Part shown: piece by piece, positions 1 to 8,588 of the stretch | Layout of the letters: the number at the start of each line of letters is the position of its first letter | Position numbering within the stretch: the first letter of the stretch is position 1 | DNA from: Oscillospiraceae bacterium | Lineage (GTDB): Bacteria; Bacillota; Clostridia; Oscillospirales; CAG-272 | DNA: 64,000 nucleotides | Direction: 5' to 3' | Assembly (NCBI GenBank): GCA_015065285.1 | Contig: SVQP01000007.1 | Location: forward strand, 1 to 64,000 | Translations under genes and position numbers: made by a program | Notes under the pieces: generated by a model | Told to the model about the DNA's origin: nothing | What the model saw: only the letters and a program-made list of their open reading frames with translations | The model's database searches: none

Positions 1-364
1 ACATACATTACTACAACAACGAAAGAATTTCTCTTAAACTAAAAGGAATGAGCCCAGTGCAGTACCGAGCTCATTCGCAAACAACTTAATATTTAATTTT
101 TGTCTAAACTTTTGGGTTCACTTCATTTACGGGGGGATATTTATTTGTCAAAATCAGACATACATTGCAAATATGGCAAAAAAACATTGTTGTAATGCTT
201 AAAAATCGCGTTCAATAATTGTGCATATAAACAAAAATATTCAGTTATATGCGAAAATTCTTATGTAACTATTGCAATTTGAAATGGCGTGTGCTAATAT
301 GTTAACATACCCATATTTGAAATATATGGGTAAATTCGAAGATCTTTGGAAAGGAATTCACACG

Positions 365-3277
365 ATGAAAAAGTTGCTTGTTTTGCTGGCACTTTGCATG
401 GTTCTGTCTGTGGTTCTGGTAGCATGTACCGAAGATACCCCCACCGATGAGACCACCGATGTGACCACCGAAGCCCCCGGTACCGATGCTCCTACCGAAG
501 CACCCGGCACTGACGATCCCACTGAGGGAACTACTGAATCTCCCACTACCGAAGAGCCCACCACCGAGGCTCCCACCACCGAGGCTCCCACTACCCAAGA
601 GCCCACCACTGAAGTGCCCGTTCCGGATCCCGATCCCGTAACCACCCACCTGTCCTTCGACGAGCTGGATAAGTGGATCGACATCAGCGGTGACATCACC
701 AACAGCGCAAACTCCCTGGGCAGCATTTTCACTCCCGGTCAGTCCGCAGGTTGGGATAAGATCGCAACCGTAGACGACTACACCATCGCATACCTCAGAG
801 TATGGGGTTGGGTAGGCTTCTTCGCTGAAGAAGTTGGCGAATTCGGTTACCAGATCGACGATCAGGACCCCGTATTCTCCGCTGATTTCGCTGTTGTAGC
901 AGGTCAGGATGTTGTTCAGGCTGCTGCAGGCACCGGCGCTAAGTGCGCTTCCAGAATGACCATCATGATCCCTGTCAGAGACCTGTCCGGTGAGCACACC
1001 ATCAAGGCTCTGGTTAAGGATGCTGCTGGTACCATCGAAGAGCTGACTGTCTTCACCCTGAACAAGGCTGTTGACCCCGATGCTCCCGTATTCATGCTGA
1101 CTCCCGCCGTTATCGCTGCCACCGGTACCGGTGCTCCCGACGTTGCTTCCGCAACCATCAGCGAGGATGGCGCTTACGTTACTCTGGTAAACGGCACTGT
1201 TGGTGACCCCTACATCACCTTCCGCCAGATGGGCTGCAACGTTCGTTACGTAGCAGTTAAGTACCGCACCACCGTTGCAGGCTCCGGCTTCAACTTCTTC
1301 GCAGCTTCCACCGGTAACGACGCTACCGGTCAGGGCGACCAGCTCGCAGGCCAGAGCTATGAGGCTGACGGCATGTGGCACACCGTTGTAACCGACCTTG
1401 ATCCCGCAGAAGCTATCAACGAAGAATGGGCTCTGTCCTTCCTGCGTTACGACTTCTACACCAACGGCACCAACCAGGCTATCGACGTAGCTTACATCGC
1501 AGGCTTCAACTCTGCCGAGGCTGCACAGGCTTACTTCGAAAAGACCCTTCCTGCACCTGATCCCGGTGCCATTACTGCTCCCGCACAGACCTTCACACCC
1601 GAAACCTTTGCACAGCCTACGATCGAAGAGATCAAGGCAGGCTATACCTATGACATCGGTGCAGGTCAGTTCTTCCCGACCATTGCGGGTGACTGCACCT
1701 ACGCTGATCTGACCCAGCTTAGCGAGGACGCACAGGCTGCTCTTCAGGCTGCAGGCTTTGGTCAGTACGCTTACTATGCTAAGGATCACATCAGCATCGC
1801 TCCTCCCATGACCGGTGAGAAGCTGATCGTGACCATGAAGGTATTTGACGTTCAGGGCAACATGAACAATACGAACTTCCTGCTGCTCAACATGACCGGT
1901 GGTCAGCAGAACAGCGCGCAGGTCAACCCTGTTGTCGAGGCTGATCCCGAGATCGCAGGTCTGTACACCTATACCTTTACCGAGATCGTTCCCGGTGGCA
2001 CCGATGAGTTGAAGTTCTACATGACTGAGTCTCTTGGCTTCTACGTTGCATCCGTTTACGTAGAGGTCTACATTCCCGGCGAAGACCCCAACTTTACCAA
2101 CCTGAACTTTGATTCCAACATAGCCGGTAACTTTGAAAATAGCCAGGCTGACCTGGATCCCAGCCGGTCTGACCTTGCAAATCTGTTCGATCAGATGGTT
2201 CATGCAGCAGGCGATCCCATGGTTGTTGCATATAATGGCGGCAACTCCTTCTACCGCGTTGCGGGCTTCAGTGCAATCCACACCCGTCCCAGCGGCAACT
2301 ATGCATTTACGATCAACGTAACCGGTACCGCGGGCACCGAGGGCTTTGCAGGCTGGTTTGTTCGCGGCTTCCAGCAGGCTGTTGAAGAAAAGAACTTCTA
2401 CGGTGGCGACGGTAACGATAACGGCGGCGTCAGCTACGGTGGCTCAGGCATTTACCTCAACTACTTCGCAAGAGGCCTTGGCCACGTAGTTCGTATCAAT
2501 ATCAAGACCTATGAAAACGGCGTATGGATCCCCAACATTTATTACGTATCTGTTGAAAGCTCCGAAATTACCGTTGTGGATGATGGTACGGTAGTAACCA
2601 TTCTTGCAGGCGGCAAGAAGGTTGCAACCATTGAGATCTTTGGTACCAAGGACTACGGCATCGACGGCGTTGCTGCAGATGCTCTTGCAGAAAAGGTTGT
2701 TCTGACTCTGGCTGACGGCACTGTTGCAGAGCTTGCAAATGCAGCTGTTGCAGCTTCTGTTCGTTCGTCCGATCTGGGTGTTGCAACCAGAACCGGTGTC
2801 ATCGAGTTCAACCGCATATCCCTCAAGCCCGCTGAGTCCGTTGAAATTCCTGCAGATTTCTATCTGCCCGAAGAGAAGGACAACTTAGCAGAAGGCAAGC
2901 CCGCATCCGCTGACAGCGTTGAAAACGATACCAATATTGTATCCAATGCAACCGACGGCAACGCCGGCACTCGTTGGGGCGCAACTCCCACCGGTGAGGC
3001 AAACCTGATTGTTGACCTGGAAGCAGTTTACACGCTGGAGGAGATCGTTGGATCTTTTGAGAATGCAGGCTATGACTATGAGGTTTCCGTTTCTGTTGAT
3101 GGTGAGAACTATGAAGTGGTTCACTCCAGCGCAGCACACGGCGGCATCGTTGTAAGAATCCCCGTAAACGTTGATGCGCGTTACATCAAGTTCACCCGTC
3201 TGGATGACTCCGCTCACCCCGGCTCTCACTGGTTCTCTCTGTGGGAGGTTTACGCTTTCGGTACGCTGAAGGCATAA
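365..3277 (+). CDS. Large secreted lipoprotein with T/P/E-rich linker and C-terminal F5/8 type C (discoidin-like) domain
   Basis: Start re-set to ATG at 365 (MKKLLVLLALCMVLSVVLVAC, lipobox); PTTEA-type repeats; C-terminus NLAEGKPASADS...DGNAGTRWGA...ARYIKFTRL is discoidin-like. Confidence 0.85.
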   Translation: MKKLLVLLALCMVLSVVLVACTEDTPTDETTDVTTEAPGTDAPTEAPGTDDPTEGTTESPTTEEPTTEAPTTEAPTTQEPTTEVPVPDPDPVTTHLSFDELDKWIDISGDITNSANSLGSIFTPGQSAGWDKIATVDDYTIAYLRVWGWVGFFAEEVGEFGYQIDDQDPVFSADFAVVAGQDVVQAAAGTGAKCASRMTIMIPVRDLSGEHTIKALVKDAAGTIEELTVFTLNKAVDPDAPVFMLTPAVIAATGTGAPDVASATISEDGAYVTLVNGTVGDPYITFRQMGCNVRYVAVKYRTTVAGSGFNFFAASTGNDATGQGDQLAGQSYEADGMWHTVVTDLDPAEAINEEWALSFLRYDFYTNGTNQAIDVAYIAGFNSAEAAQAYFEKTLPAPDPGAITAPAQTFTPETFAQPTIEEIKAGYTYDIGAGQFFPTIAGDCTYADLTQLSEDAQAALQAAGFGQYAYYAKDHISIAPPMTGEKLIVTMKVFDVQGNMNNTNFLLLNMTGGQQNSAQVNPVVEADPEIAGLYTYTFTEIVPGGTDELKFYMTESLGFYVASVYVEVYIPGEDPNFTNLNFDSNIAGNFENSQADLDPSRSDLANLFDQMVHAAGDPMVVAYNGGNSFYRVAGFSAIHTRPSGNYAFTINVTGTAGTEGFAGWFVRGFQQAVEEKNFYGGDGNDNGGVSYGGSGIYLNYFARGLGHVVRINIKTYENGVWIPNIYYVSVESSEITVVDDGTVVTILAGGKKVATIEIFGTKDYGIDGVAADALAEKVVLTLADGTVAELANAAVAASVRSSDLGVATRTGVIEFNRISLKPAESVEIPADFYLPEEKDNLAEGKPASADSVENDTNIVSNATDGNAGTRWGATPTGEANLIVDLEAVYTLEEIVGSFENAGYDYEVSVSVDGENYEVVHSSAAHGGIVVRIPVNVDARYIKFTRLDDSAHPGSHWFSLWEVYAFGTLKA
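541..615 (+). repeat. In-frame 15-bp tandem repeat encoding PTTE(E/A/Q/V) linker
   Basis: Five consecutive PTTxx units (PTTEE PTTEA PTTEA PTTQE PTTEV). Confidence 0.8.
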
Positions 3278-3310
3278 GGTAAGATTCGTCTTTTTCACAA
3301 AACAAAAAAG

Positions 3311-3342
3311 GGGCTCTCCTTCGGGAGAGCCCTTGTTTTTTT
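3311..3342. terminator. Intrinsic terminator between convergent genes
   Basis: GGGCTCTCC-TTCG-GGAGAGCCC followed by T-rich tract, A-tract upstream. Confidence 0.9.
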
Positions 3343-3343
3343 G

Positions 3344-4261
3344 TTATTTGATCCAAAGCAGCTGTGCCTTGCCGGTCAGCGTAACTGCAAGACCCTCGGG
3401 GATATATACGGTCGAGGCGGGAGAGAGAGAGATGTCCTCGCAGCCCTCGCAGCGCAGCGTTGCCGTTCCGCTTGTGCAAAGCACGCTTCGCACGTCGCAG
3501 GGCAGGGATGCCGTGCCGTCCAGTGACATAGCGCGTGTGTCAAAATAGGGGCAGGAGGCAAGCGTGCGCAGCGTGCCGCCTGCAATCTTTTCGCCCGCAT
3601 CTTGGTTATTTTTAATGGGATAAGGCTCGGTGTTGGAAACCGCCAGCGCCTGCTCGATATGTAAGGGGCGTCCTTTTCCGTCCGCACCCACGCGTCCCCA
3701 GTCCCAAACGCGGTAAGTAATGTCCGAATTCTGCTGTACCTCAGCAAGCAAAATGCCTGCTCCGATGGCGTGCACCGTGCCGGGGGAGATAAAGAACACG
3801 TCACCCGGCTTGACGGGCACGTGGCAAACCACCTGCTCAGGCGTGCCTGAAGCAATGTGAGCGGCAAATTCCTCGGTGGAGATCTTTTTTTCAAAGCCAC
3901 AGATCAAGGTAGCGCCCGGCTCTGCGTCCAGTACGTACCACATCTCGGTTTTTCCAAGGCTTGCGTGGTGCTCCTTGGCATAAGCGTCATCGGGGTGCAC
4001 CTGCAAAGAAAGGCGGTCGCGCGCGTCGATCAGCTTGACTAAAATCTCGGGCTGCTGCTGATCCCACGCAGCAAGCGCTTCTTTGAGCGTCATGCCGGCA
4101 AGCTGCCCGTTTTGCACCGTGCTCGGTCCGTTGGGGTGGCATGAAAGCACCCATGCTTCGGCAGCAATATCAAGATCGGTTTCAATGTGATAAACGGTTT
4201 TGAGCCTCTGACCGCCCCAGATGTAGTCCTTGACGGCAGGCTTTAAAAGCAAAGGATACAT
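3344..4261 (-). CDS. manA: Class I mannose-6-phosphate isomerase
   Basis: MYPLLLKPAVKDYIWGG...; LQVHPDDAYAKEHH; PGTVHAIGAGILLAEVQQNSDITYRVWDW. Confidence 0.9.
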   Translation of the reverse strand: MYPLLLKPAVKDYIWGGQRLKTVYHIETDLDIAAEAWVLSCHPNGPSTVQNGQLAGMTLKEALAAWDQQQPEILVKLIDARDRLSLQVHPDDAYAKEHHASLGKTEMWYVLDAEPGATLICGFEKKISTEEFAAHIASGTPEQVVCHVPVKPGDVFFISPGTVHAIGAGILLAEVQQNSDITYRVWDWGRVGADGKGRPLHIEQALAVSNTEPYPIKNNQDAGEKIAGGTLRTLASCPYFDTRAMSLDGTASLPCDVRSVLCTSGTATLRCEGCEDISLSPASTVYIPEGLAVTLTGKAQLLWIK

Positions 4262-4285
4262 ATCTCCTCCAAAAGAATCTTTTTG

Positions 4286-4314
4286 TTGACTTATCGTTGC
4301 TTTTATTATATAAT
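4286..4314 (+). promoter_or_regulatory. Sigma-A-like promoter
   Basis: TTGACT (4286-4291), 17-bp spacer, TATAAT (4309-4314), upstream of the HD-domain gene. Confidence 0.65.
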
Positions 4315-4354
4315 AAAGTGTAGAGAAAAGTCAAGATTCAAAGGGGATAAAGAG

Positions 4355-4951
4355 ATGAAACCTGCACAATTGATTGAGTTTCTGGGCGTGATCGAAAAGC
4401 TGAAATGCAACACGCGTCATTCCTGGACCTCGTCGGGGCGCCGCGAATCTGTTGCGGAGCACACCTGGCGCCTGGCGGTGCTTGCCATGCTTTGCAAGGA
4501 TGAATATCCCGACATGGATAATGATAAGCTGATCCGCATGTGCCTTGTGCACGATCTTGGTGAGGCGCTGACGGGTGACGTGCCCTCGTTTTACAAGACC
4601 GAGCAGAATGAGCTTAGCGAAGCAGAGGCGTGGGAGCAGATTTTTTTGATGCTGCCCGAGCCTTATGCGTCCGAAATCCGCGCGCTGTATGAGGAAATGG
4701 AGAAGAGGGAAACGCCTGAGGCAAAGCTGTACAAGGCGCTGGACAATATGGAGGCGGTCATCTCGCACAACGAGGCATCCCTGGATACATGGATTCCCTT
4801 GGAATACACGTTGAACCTGACCTACGGCGAGGAAAATGCCGCGTGGTCGCCCTACACACGCGAGCTGCGTGCGTATTTGACAGAGCAAACCAAGCAAAAG
4901 CTGGAGAAGGCGGAGGCAGAGCATGAAAGAAAGCAAGATCAGAACAATTGA
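4355..4951 (+). CDS. HD-domain phosphohydrolase (YfbR/HDDC2-like)
   Basis: RHSWTSSGRRESVAEHTWRLAVLAM...LVHDLGEALTGDVPSF motif set; start at 4355 after AAAGGGG. Confidence 0.8.
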   Translation: MKPAQLIEFLGVIEKLKCNTRHSWTSSGRRESVAEHTWRLAVLAMLCKDEYPDMDNDKLIRMCLVHDLGEALTGDVPSFYKTEQNELSEAEAWEQIFLMLPEPYASEIRALYEEMEKRETPEAKLYKALDNMEAVISHNEASLDTWIPLEYTLNLTYGEENAAWSPYTRELRAYLTEQTKQKLEKAEAEHERKQDQNN

Positions 4952-6758
4952 TTATTCCAACACGCGCATTACGGGTGGCTTTTGGAAGCAAAAGCAGCAG
5001 TTGGTCAGACGCGTGACCGCCAAGGCGGTATACGATCGCTTTTCGGATACGGGCAGAATTCGCGCCTTTCGCTTTGATTGGAAAGAGGGCATGCCTGATA
5101 AGCCCCATTTTTTCTGGGATAGCGACGTAGCCAAGTGGATGGAGGGCGCGGCATATATGCTGGCGCAAAAGCCTGACGCGCGACTTGAGAAAAAGGTGGA
5201 CGATCTGGTGGATCTGATTGAGAAAAATCAGTGCGAGGATGGCTATTTCAATATCTTCTTTACCGTGGTTGACCCCGAAAGTCGCTTTAAAAACAGAGAT
5301 TGGCACGAGCTTTACTGCGCAGGGCACCTGACCGAGGCTGCGGTTGCGTATTATCAGGCAACCGGTAAGCGCAAGTTTTTGGACTGCATGTGCAGATACG
5401 TGGATTATATTGAAAAGAGATTTGTCACGGATGCAGATACGCCGTTTGCCACGCCCGGTCATGAAGAGATCGAGCTCGCCTTGGTGCGTCTGTACGAATG
5501 CACGAAAGAGGTGCGCTACTTAAATCTTGCCAAGCATTTTGTGGACATGCGCGGTCATGATGAGCTCTGCCTCCCCGATTGGATGGCACCCTCGTATGCG
5601 CAAAGCCATCTGCCTGTGCGCGAGCAGAAAACGGCAGAGGGACACGCGGTGCGTGCCATGTATTTGTATTGCGGCATGGCAGACGTGGCATGGCATACGG
5701 ACGACGCGCAGCTGCGCGCTGCCTGCGAAGCCATTTTTGATAACGTAGCAGAGAAGCGTATGTATATCACGGGCGGCATTGGATCAAGCGGTTCGGGCGA
5801 GGCTTTTACGGTGGATTACGATCTGCCCAATCTGATCTCGTATACCGAATCCTGCGCCGCGCTTGCGCTTGCGCTGTTTGCCAATCGCATGCTGCGCTTT
5901 GGCGCGGATTCCAAGTATTCGGACGTGGTGGAGAGAGTGATTTATAACGGATTTTTGTCCTCGCTCTCCTTGGACGGAAAGAGCTTTTTCTATCAGAATC
6001 CGCTTGAGATTCTGCCGGGTATGCACACGCGTGACGTCAGCGTCAAGCACAAAAGTGTCCATCTGCCGCCCATGCAGCGAAGCGAGGTGTTTGCCTGCTC
6101 CTGTTGCCCGCCCAATATTGTCAGATTCATTCCGTCTATCGCCAACATGCTGTACTCGGATGACGGCGAGGTGATCTACGTGCACCAGTTTATGCAAAGT
6201 CTGACCACCATTGAGCGCGACGGTAAGATGCTGGTGCTGGAGCAGAATACGCGTTATCCCGAAAACGGCAAGGTCAAAATCAAGCTGACTGGCGGTGACG
6301 CACGCGTGGCGGTTCGTATTCCGGGCTGGTTTGAGGGATATACGGGCAAGACCGAAAAGGGATATGCCTATTTTGATCTCTCGGACGGAGACGAGCTGAG
6401 CTTTGATTTTACCATGAAGCCGATCTTTGTCGAGGCAAGACCCGAGGTAGTCTTTGATTGCGGACGCTATGCCGTCATGCGCGGCCCCGTGCTGTATTGC
6501 ATGGAGGGCGCGGATAACGGAGCGGTGCTACGCGATATTGCGCTGGATAGCCACGCAAGATTCAAATATGAAAAGCACCCCGTGCTGGGCGTGCCGCAGC
6601 TGAGCATCAGGGCATGGCGCACCGTGCGCGAGCCGAATGCACCGCTGTATCGCAGAAAAACACAGAATAAGGAGCAGGTGCGTGCCGTACTCATCCCGTA
6701 TTACGCCTTTGCCAATCGCGGTGAGAGCGAAATGCAGGTATGGCACTTTGTAAAATAA
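4923..6758 (+). CDS. Glycoside hydrolase family 127-like (beta-L-arabinofuranosidase/DUF1680)
   Basis: ITGGFWKQKQQLVRR...; ITGGIGSSGSGEAFTVDYDLPN; EVFACSCCPPNIVRF motif typical of GH127. Confidence 0.85.
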   Translation: MKESKIRTIDYSNTRITGGFWKQKQQLVRRVTAKAVYDRFSDTGRIRAFRFDWKEGMPDKPHFFWDSDVAKWMEGAAYMLAQKPDARLEKKVDDLVDLIEKNQCEDGYFNIFFTVVDPESRFKNRDWHELYCAGHLTEAAVAYYQATGKRKFLDCMCRYVDYIEKRFVTDADTPFATPGHEEIELALVRLYECTKEVRYLNLAKHFVDMRGHDELCLPDWMAPSYAQSHLPVREQKTAEGHAVRAMYLYCGMADVAWHTDDAQLRAACEAIFDNVAEKRMYITGGIGSSGSGEAFTVDYDLPNLISYTESCAALALALFANRMLRFGADSKYSDVVERVIYNGFLSSLSLDGKSFFYQNPLEILPGMHTRDVSVKHKSVHLPPMQRSEVFACSCCPPNIVRFIPSIANMLYSDDGEVIYVHQFMQSLTTIERDGKMLVLEQNTRYPENGKVKIKLTGGDARVAVRIPGWFEGYTGKTEKGYAYFDLSDGDELSFDFTMKPIFVEARPEVVFDCGRYAVMRGPVLYCMEGADNGAVLRDIALDSHARFKYEKHPVLGVPQLSIRAWRTVREPNAPLYRRKTQNKEQVRAVLIPYYAFANRGESEMQVWHFVK

Positions 6759-6763
6759 GAAAA

Positions 6764-7603
6764 ATGAGAGAGTTTACCCTTCAGAATTACGATCAGGAAA
6801 GAGCCTTTTACGGCGAGCACAACATTTTTGTGCACGAGTGCCGCTTTGCAGGTCCTGCGGACGGTGAGAGTGCGTTCAAGGAGTGCGCGGACGTCCGCGT
6901 GCAGGAGTGTGAATTTGATCTTCGCTATCCCTTCTGGCACGTACATGGGCTGGAAATCGACCGCTGTCAGCTGTCCGAAACCTGTCGCGCGGCGCTTTGG
7001 TATTCGGATGATATTACCGTTTCCAATACCGAGCTGCACGGCATCAAGGCGCTGCGCGAGTGCCATGCGGTGCGCATTCACGATTGCAGCATCCGCTCTG
7101 CCGAGTTTGGTTGGATGAGCAGTGACGTGACGATCAGGAACGCGCGCGCTGAGGGTGAGTATTTTATGCTGCGCTCAGAGGATCTGCACTTTGAAAATAT
7201 GACCTTCAAGGGCAAGTATTCCTTCCAGTACGTCAAAAATGCCGTGTTCGAGCATTGCGATCTGGATACGAAGGATGCCTTTTGGCATGCCGAGAACGTG
7301 CTGGTCAGAAATTGCCGTGTAAAAGGAGAGTATCTGGCTTGGTATTGCAAGAACGTCACGTTTGAGCATTGCACCATCATCGGTACGCAGCCGCTTTGCT
7401 ATTGCGAGGGCTTGAAGCTGATCGACTGCGAGATGCACGAGTGCGATCTGGCATTTGAGCGCAGCGAGGTAGAGGCAGAGGTGACCACGCCCGTCATCAG
7501 CATCAAAAATCCGCTGTCCGGCAGCATTTCGGTGCCCTCTGTGGGTGAGATCATCCGCGATATTGCGCAAGCCGGGGGCGAGATCGTGATTACAAATCAG
7601 TAA
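6764..7603 (+). CDS. DUF3737-like beta-helix protein
   Basis: MREFTLQNYDQERAFYGEHN...; repeated short FEHC/VRNC units typical of beta-helix. Confidence 0.75.
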   Translation: MREFTLQNYDQERAFYGEHNIFVHECRFAGPADGESAFKECADVRVQECEFDLRYPFWHVHGLEIDRCQLSETCRAALWYSDDITVSNTELHGIKALRECHAVRIHDCSIRSAEFGWMSSDVTIRNARAEGEYFMLRSEDLHFENMTFKGKYSFQYVKNAVFEHCDLDTKDAFWHAENVLVRNCRVKGEYLAWYCKNVTFEHCTIIGTQPLCYCEGLKLIDCEMHECDLAFERSEVEAEVTTPVISIKNPLSGSISVPSVGEIIRDIAQAGGEIVITNQ

Positions 7604-7610
7604 AATGAAA

Positions 7611-7635
7611 AACAGCCCCCATGGGGCTGTTTTTT
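7611..7635. terminator. Bidirectional intrinsic terminator
   Basis: AACAGCCCC-CAT-GGGGCTGTT + T7. Confidence 0.85.
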
Positions 7636-7871
7636 TAGCACATCATGCAATTTTCCGTATCATCCTCGCATTCGGCTCCCGAAAGCAGCTGCAAAGCCGA
7701 GCCGAATTTATAAAGCCCACGGCTGACCGATCGCATATTGGCGCGGATCTTGGCGGTCTGCCTGTGCAGCATAATGCCTGCTGCCACCACCACCGCCGCG
7801 CACAGCACCACGCCGCCTGCCGCCATGATCAAGGTTTTCTTATCAAACACGTCCATCCACCTCTCTTTCAA
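7635..7871 (-). CDS. Small single-TM protein, unknown function
   Basis: 78 aa; hydrophobic TLIMAAGGVVLCAAVVVAAGIM; lies against terminator. Confidence 0.5.
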   Translation of the reverse strand: MKERWMDVFDKKTLIMAAGGVVLCAAVVVAAGIMLHRQTAKIRANMRSVSRGLYKFGSALQLLSGAECEDDTENCMMC

Positions 7872-7912
7872 GAGTATTTTGGACGCGCGCGGAAAATTTT
7901 ATGCAAAAGGAC

Positions 7913-7941
7913 TTGCAAAATCTTTGCCTGCGTGCTATAAT
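7913..7941 (+). promoter_or_regulatory. Sigma-A-like promoter upstream of queT-like gene
   Basis: TTGCAA (7913-7918), 17-bp spacer, TATAAT (7936-7941). Confidence 0.75.
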
Positions 7942-7946
7942 GTGGT

Positions 7947-8022
7947 GCGTTGCCAGTGGCAACACGGTGAGTTCGTGACCATCCTCACCGCAAAAACAAA
8001 ACTACGGAAAGGGTTCCCCAAA
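7947..8022 (+). ncRNA. Structured leader of the QueT-like transporter; candidate preQ1 riboswitch, class undetermined
   Basis: Two perfect hairpins (GTTGCC-AGT-GGCAAC 7949-7963; CGGTGAG...CTCACCG 7965-7990), an A-rich linker, then a G-rich RBS region before ATG 8024. QueT-family genes are known preQ1 riboswitch targets. Confidence 0.5.
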
Positions 8023-8023
8023 A

Positions 8024-8554
8024 ATGAAAAGAAACGTTCAATCTTCAAAGCGACTTGCGCTGTATCTTGCGCAGGGAGGACTGATTGCCGCCATGTACGT
8101 GGTGCTGACCATGCTGGCAAATGCCGTAGGGCTTGCCAATTACCCCATTCAGCTGCGCCTTTCCGAGGCGCTGTGCATTCTGCCCGTGTTCACCCCCGCC
8201 GCCATTCCGGGGCTGTATATCGGCTGTCTGTTGGCAAATCTGCTCAGCAATTGCATCTGGCAGGACGTGGTGTTCGGCTCGCTGGCAACGCTGGCAGGCG
8301 CGCTTGGCGCGTATCTGATCGGCAAGTGGCTGGGCGATAATCCGCGCCTTTGCGCATGGAGCGCAGGTGTTCCTACGGTGATCGCCAACGTATTGATCGT
8401 ACCGCCCGTACTCAAGTTTGCCTACGGCATTCCCGGCAGCATCTGGTATTTTTACCTGACTGTGTGCGCAGGTGAGGTTTTGTCCGCATGGCTGCTCGGT
8501 GCTTTGCTGTACCTGGCGCTTTATAAAAGAAAAGACAAGATTTTTAAGACGTAA
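8024..8554 (+). CDS. queT: QueT-family queuosine-precursor transporter (ECF S-component-like)
   Basis: LAQGGLIAAMYVVLTMLANAVGLANYPIQLRLSEALCILPVFTPAAIPGLYIGCLLAN, hallmark of the family. Confidence 0.85.
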   Translation: MKRNVQSSKRLALYLAQGGLIAAMYVVLTMLANAVGLANYPIQLRLSEALCILPVFTPAAIPGLYIGCLLANLLSNCIWQDVVFGSLATLAGALGAYLIGKWLGDNPRLCAWSAGVPTVIANVLIVPPVLKFAYGIPGSIWYFYLTVCAGEVLSAWLLGALLYLALYKRKDKIFKT

Positions 8555-8556
8555 AA

Positions 8557-8584
8557 AAGAGACCGAGCATGCTCGGTCTCTTTT
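8557..8584. terminator. Bidirectional intrinsic terminator
   Basis: AAAAGAGACCGAGCATGCTCGGTCTCTTTT palindrome. Confidence 0.9.
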
Positions 8585-8588
8585 AATT

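Noticed and set aside
302-2281. 659-aa minus ORF opposite the first lipoprotein
   Set aside because: Shadow ORF; Gly/Ser-rich runs are reverse complements of the PTTEA linker.
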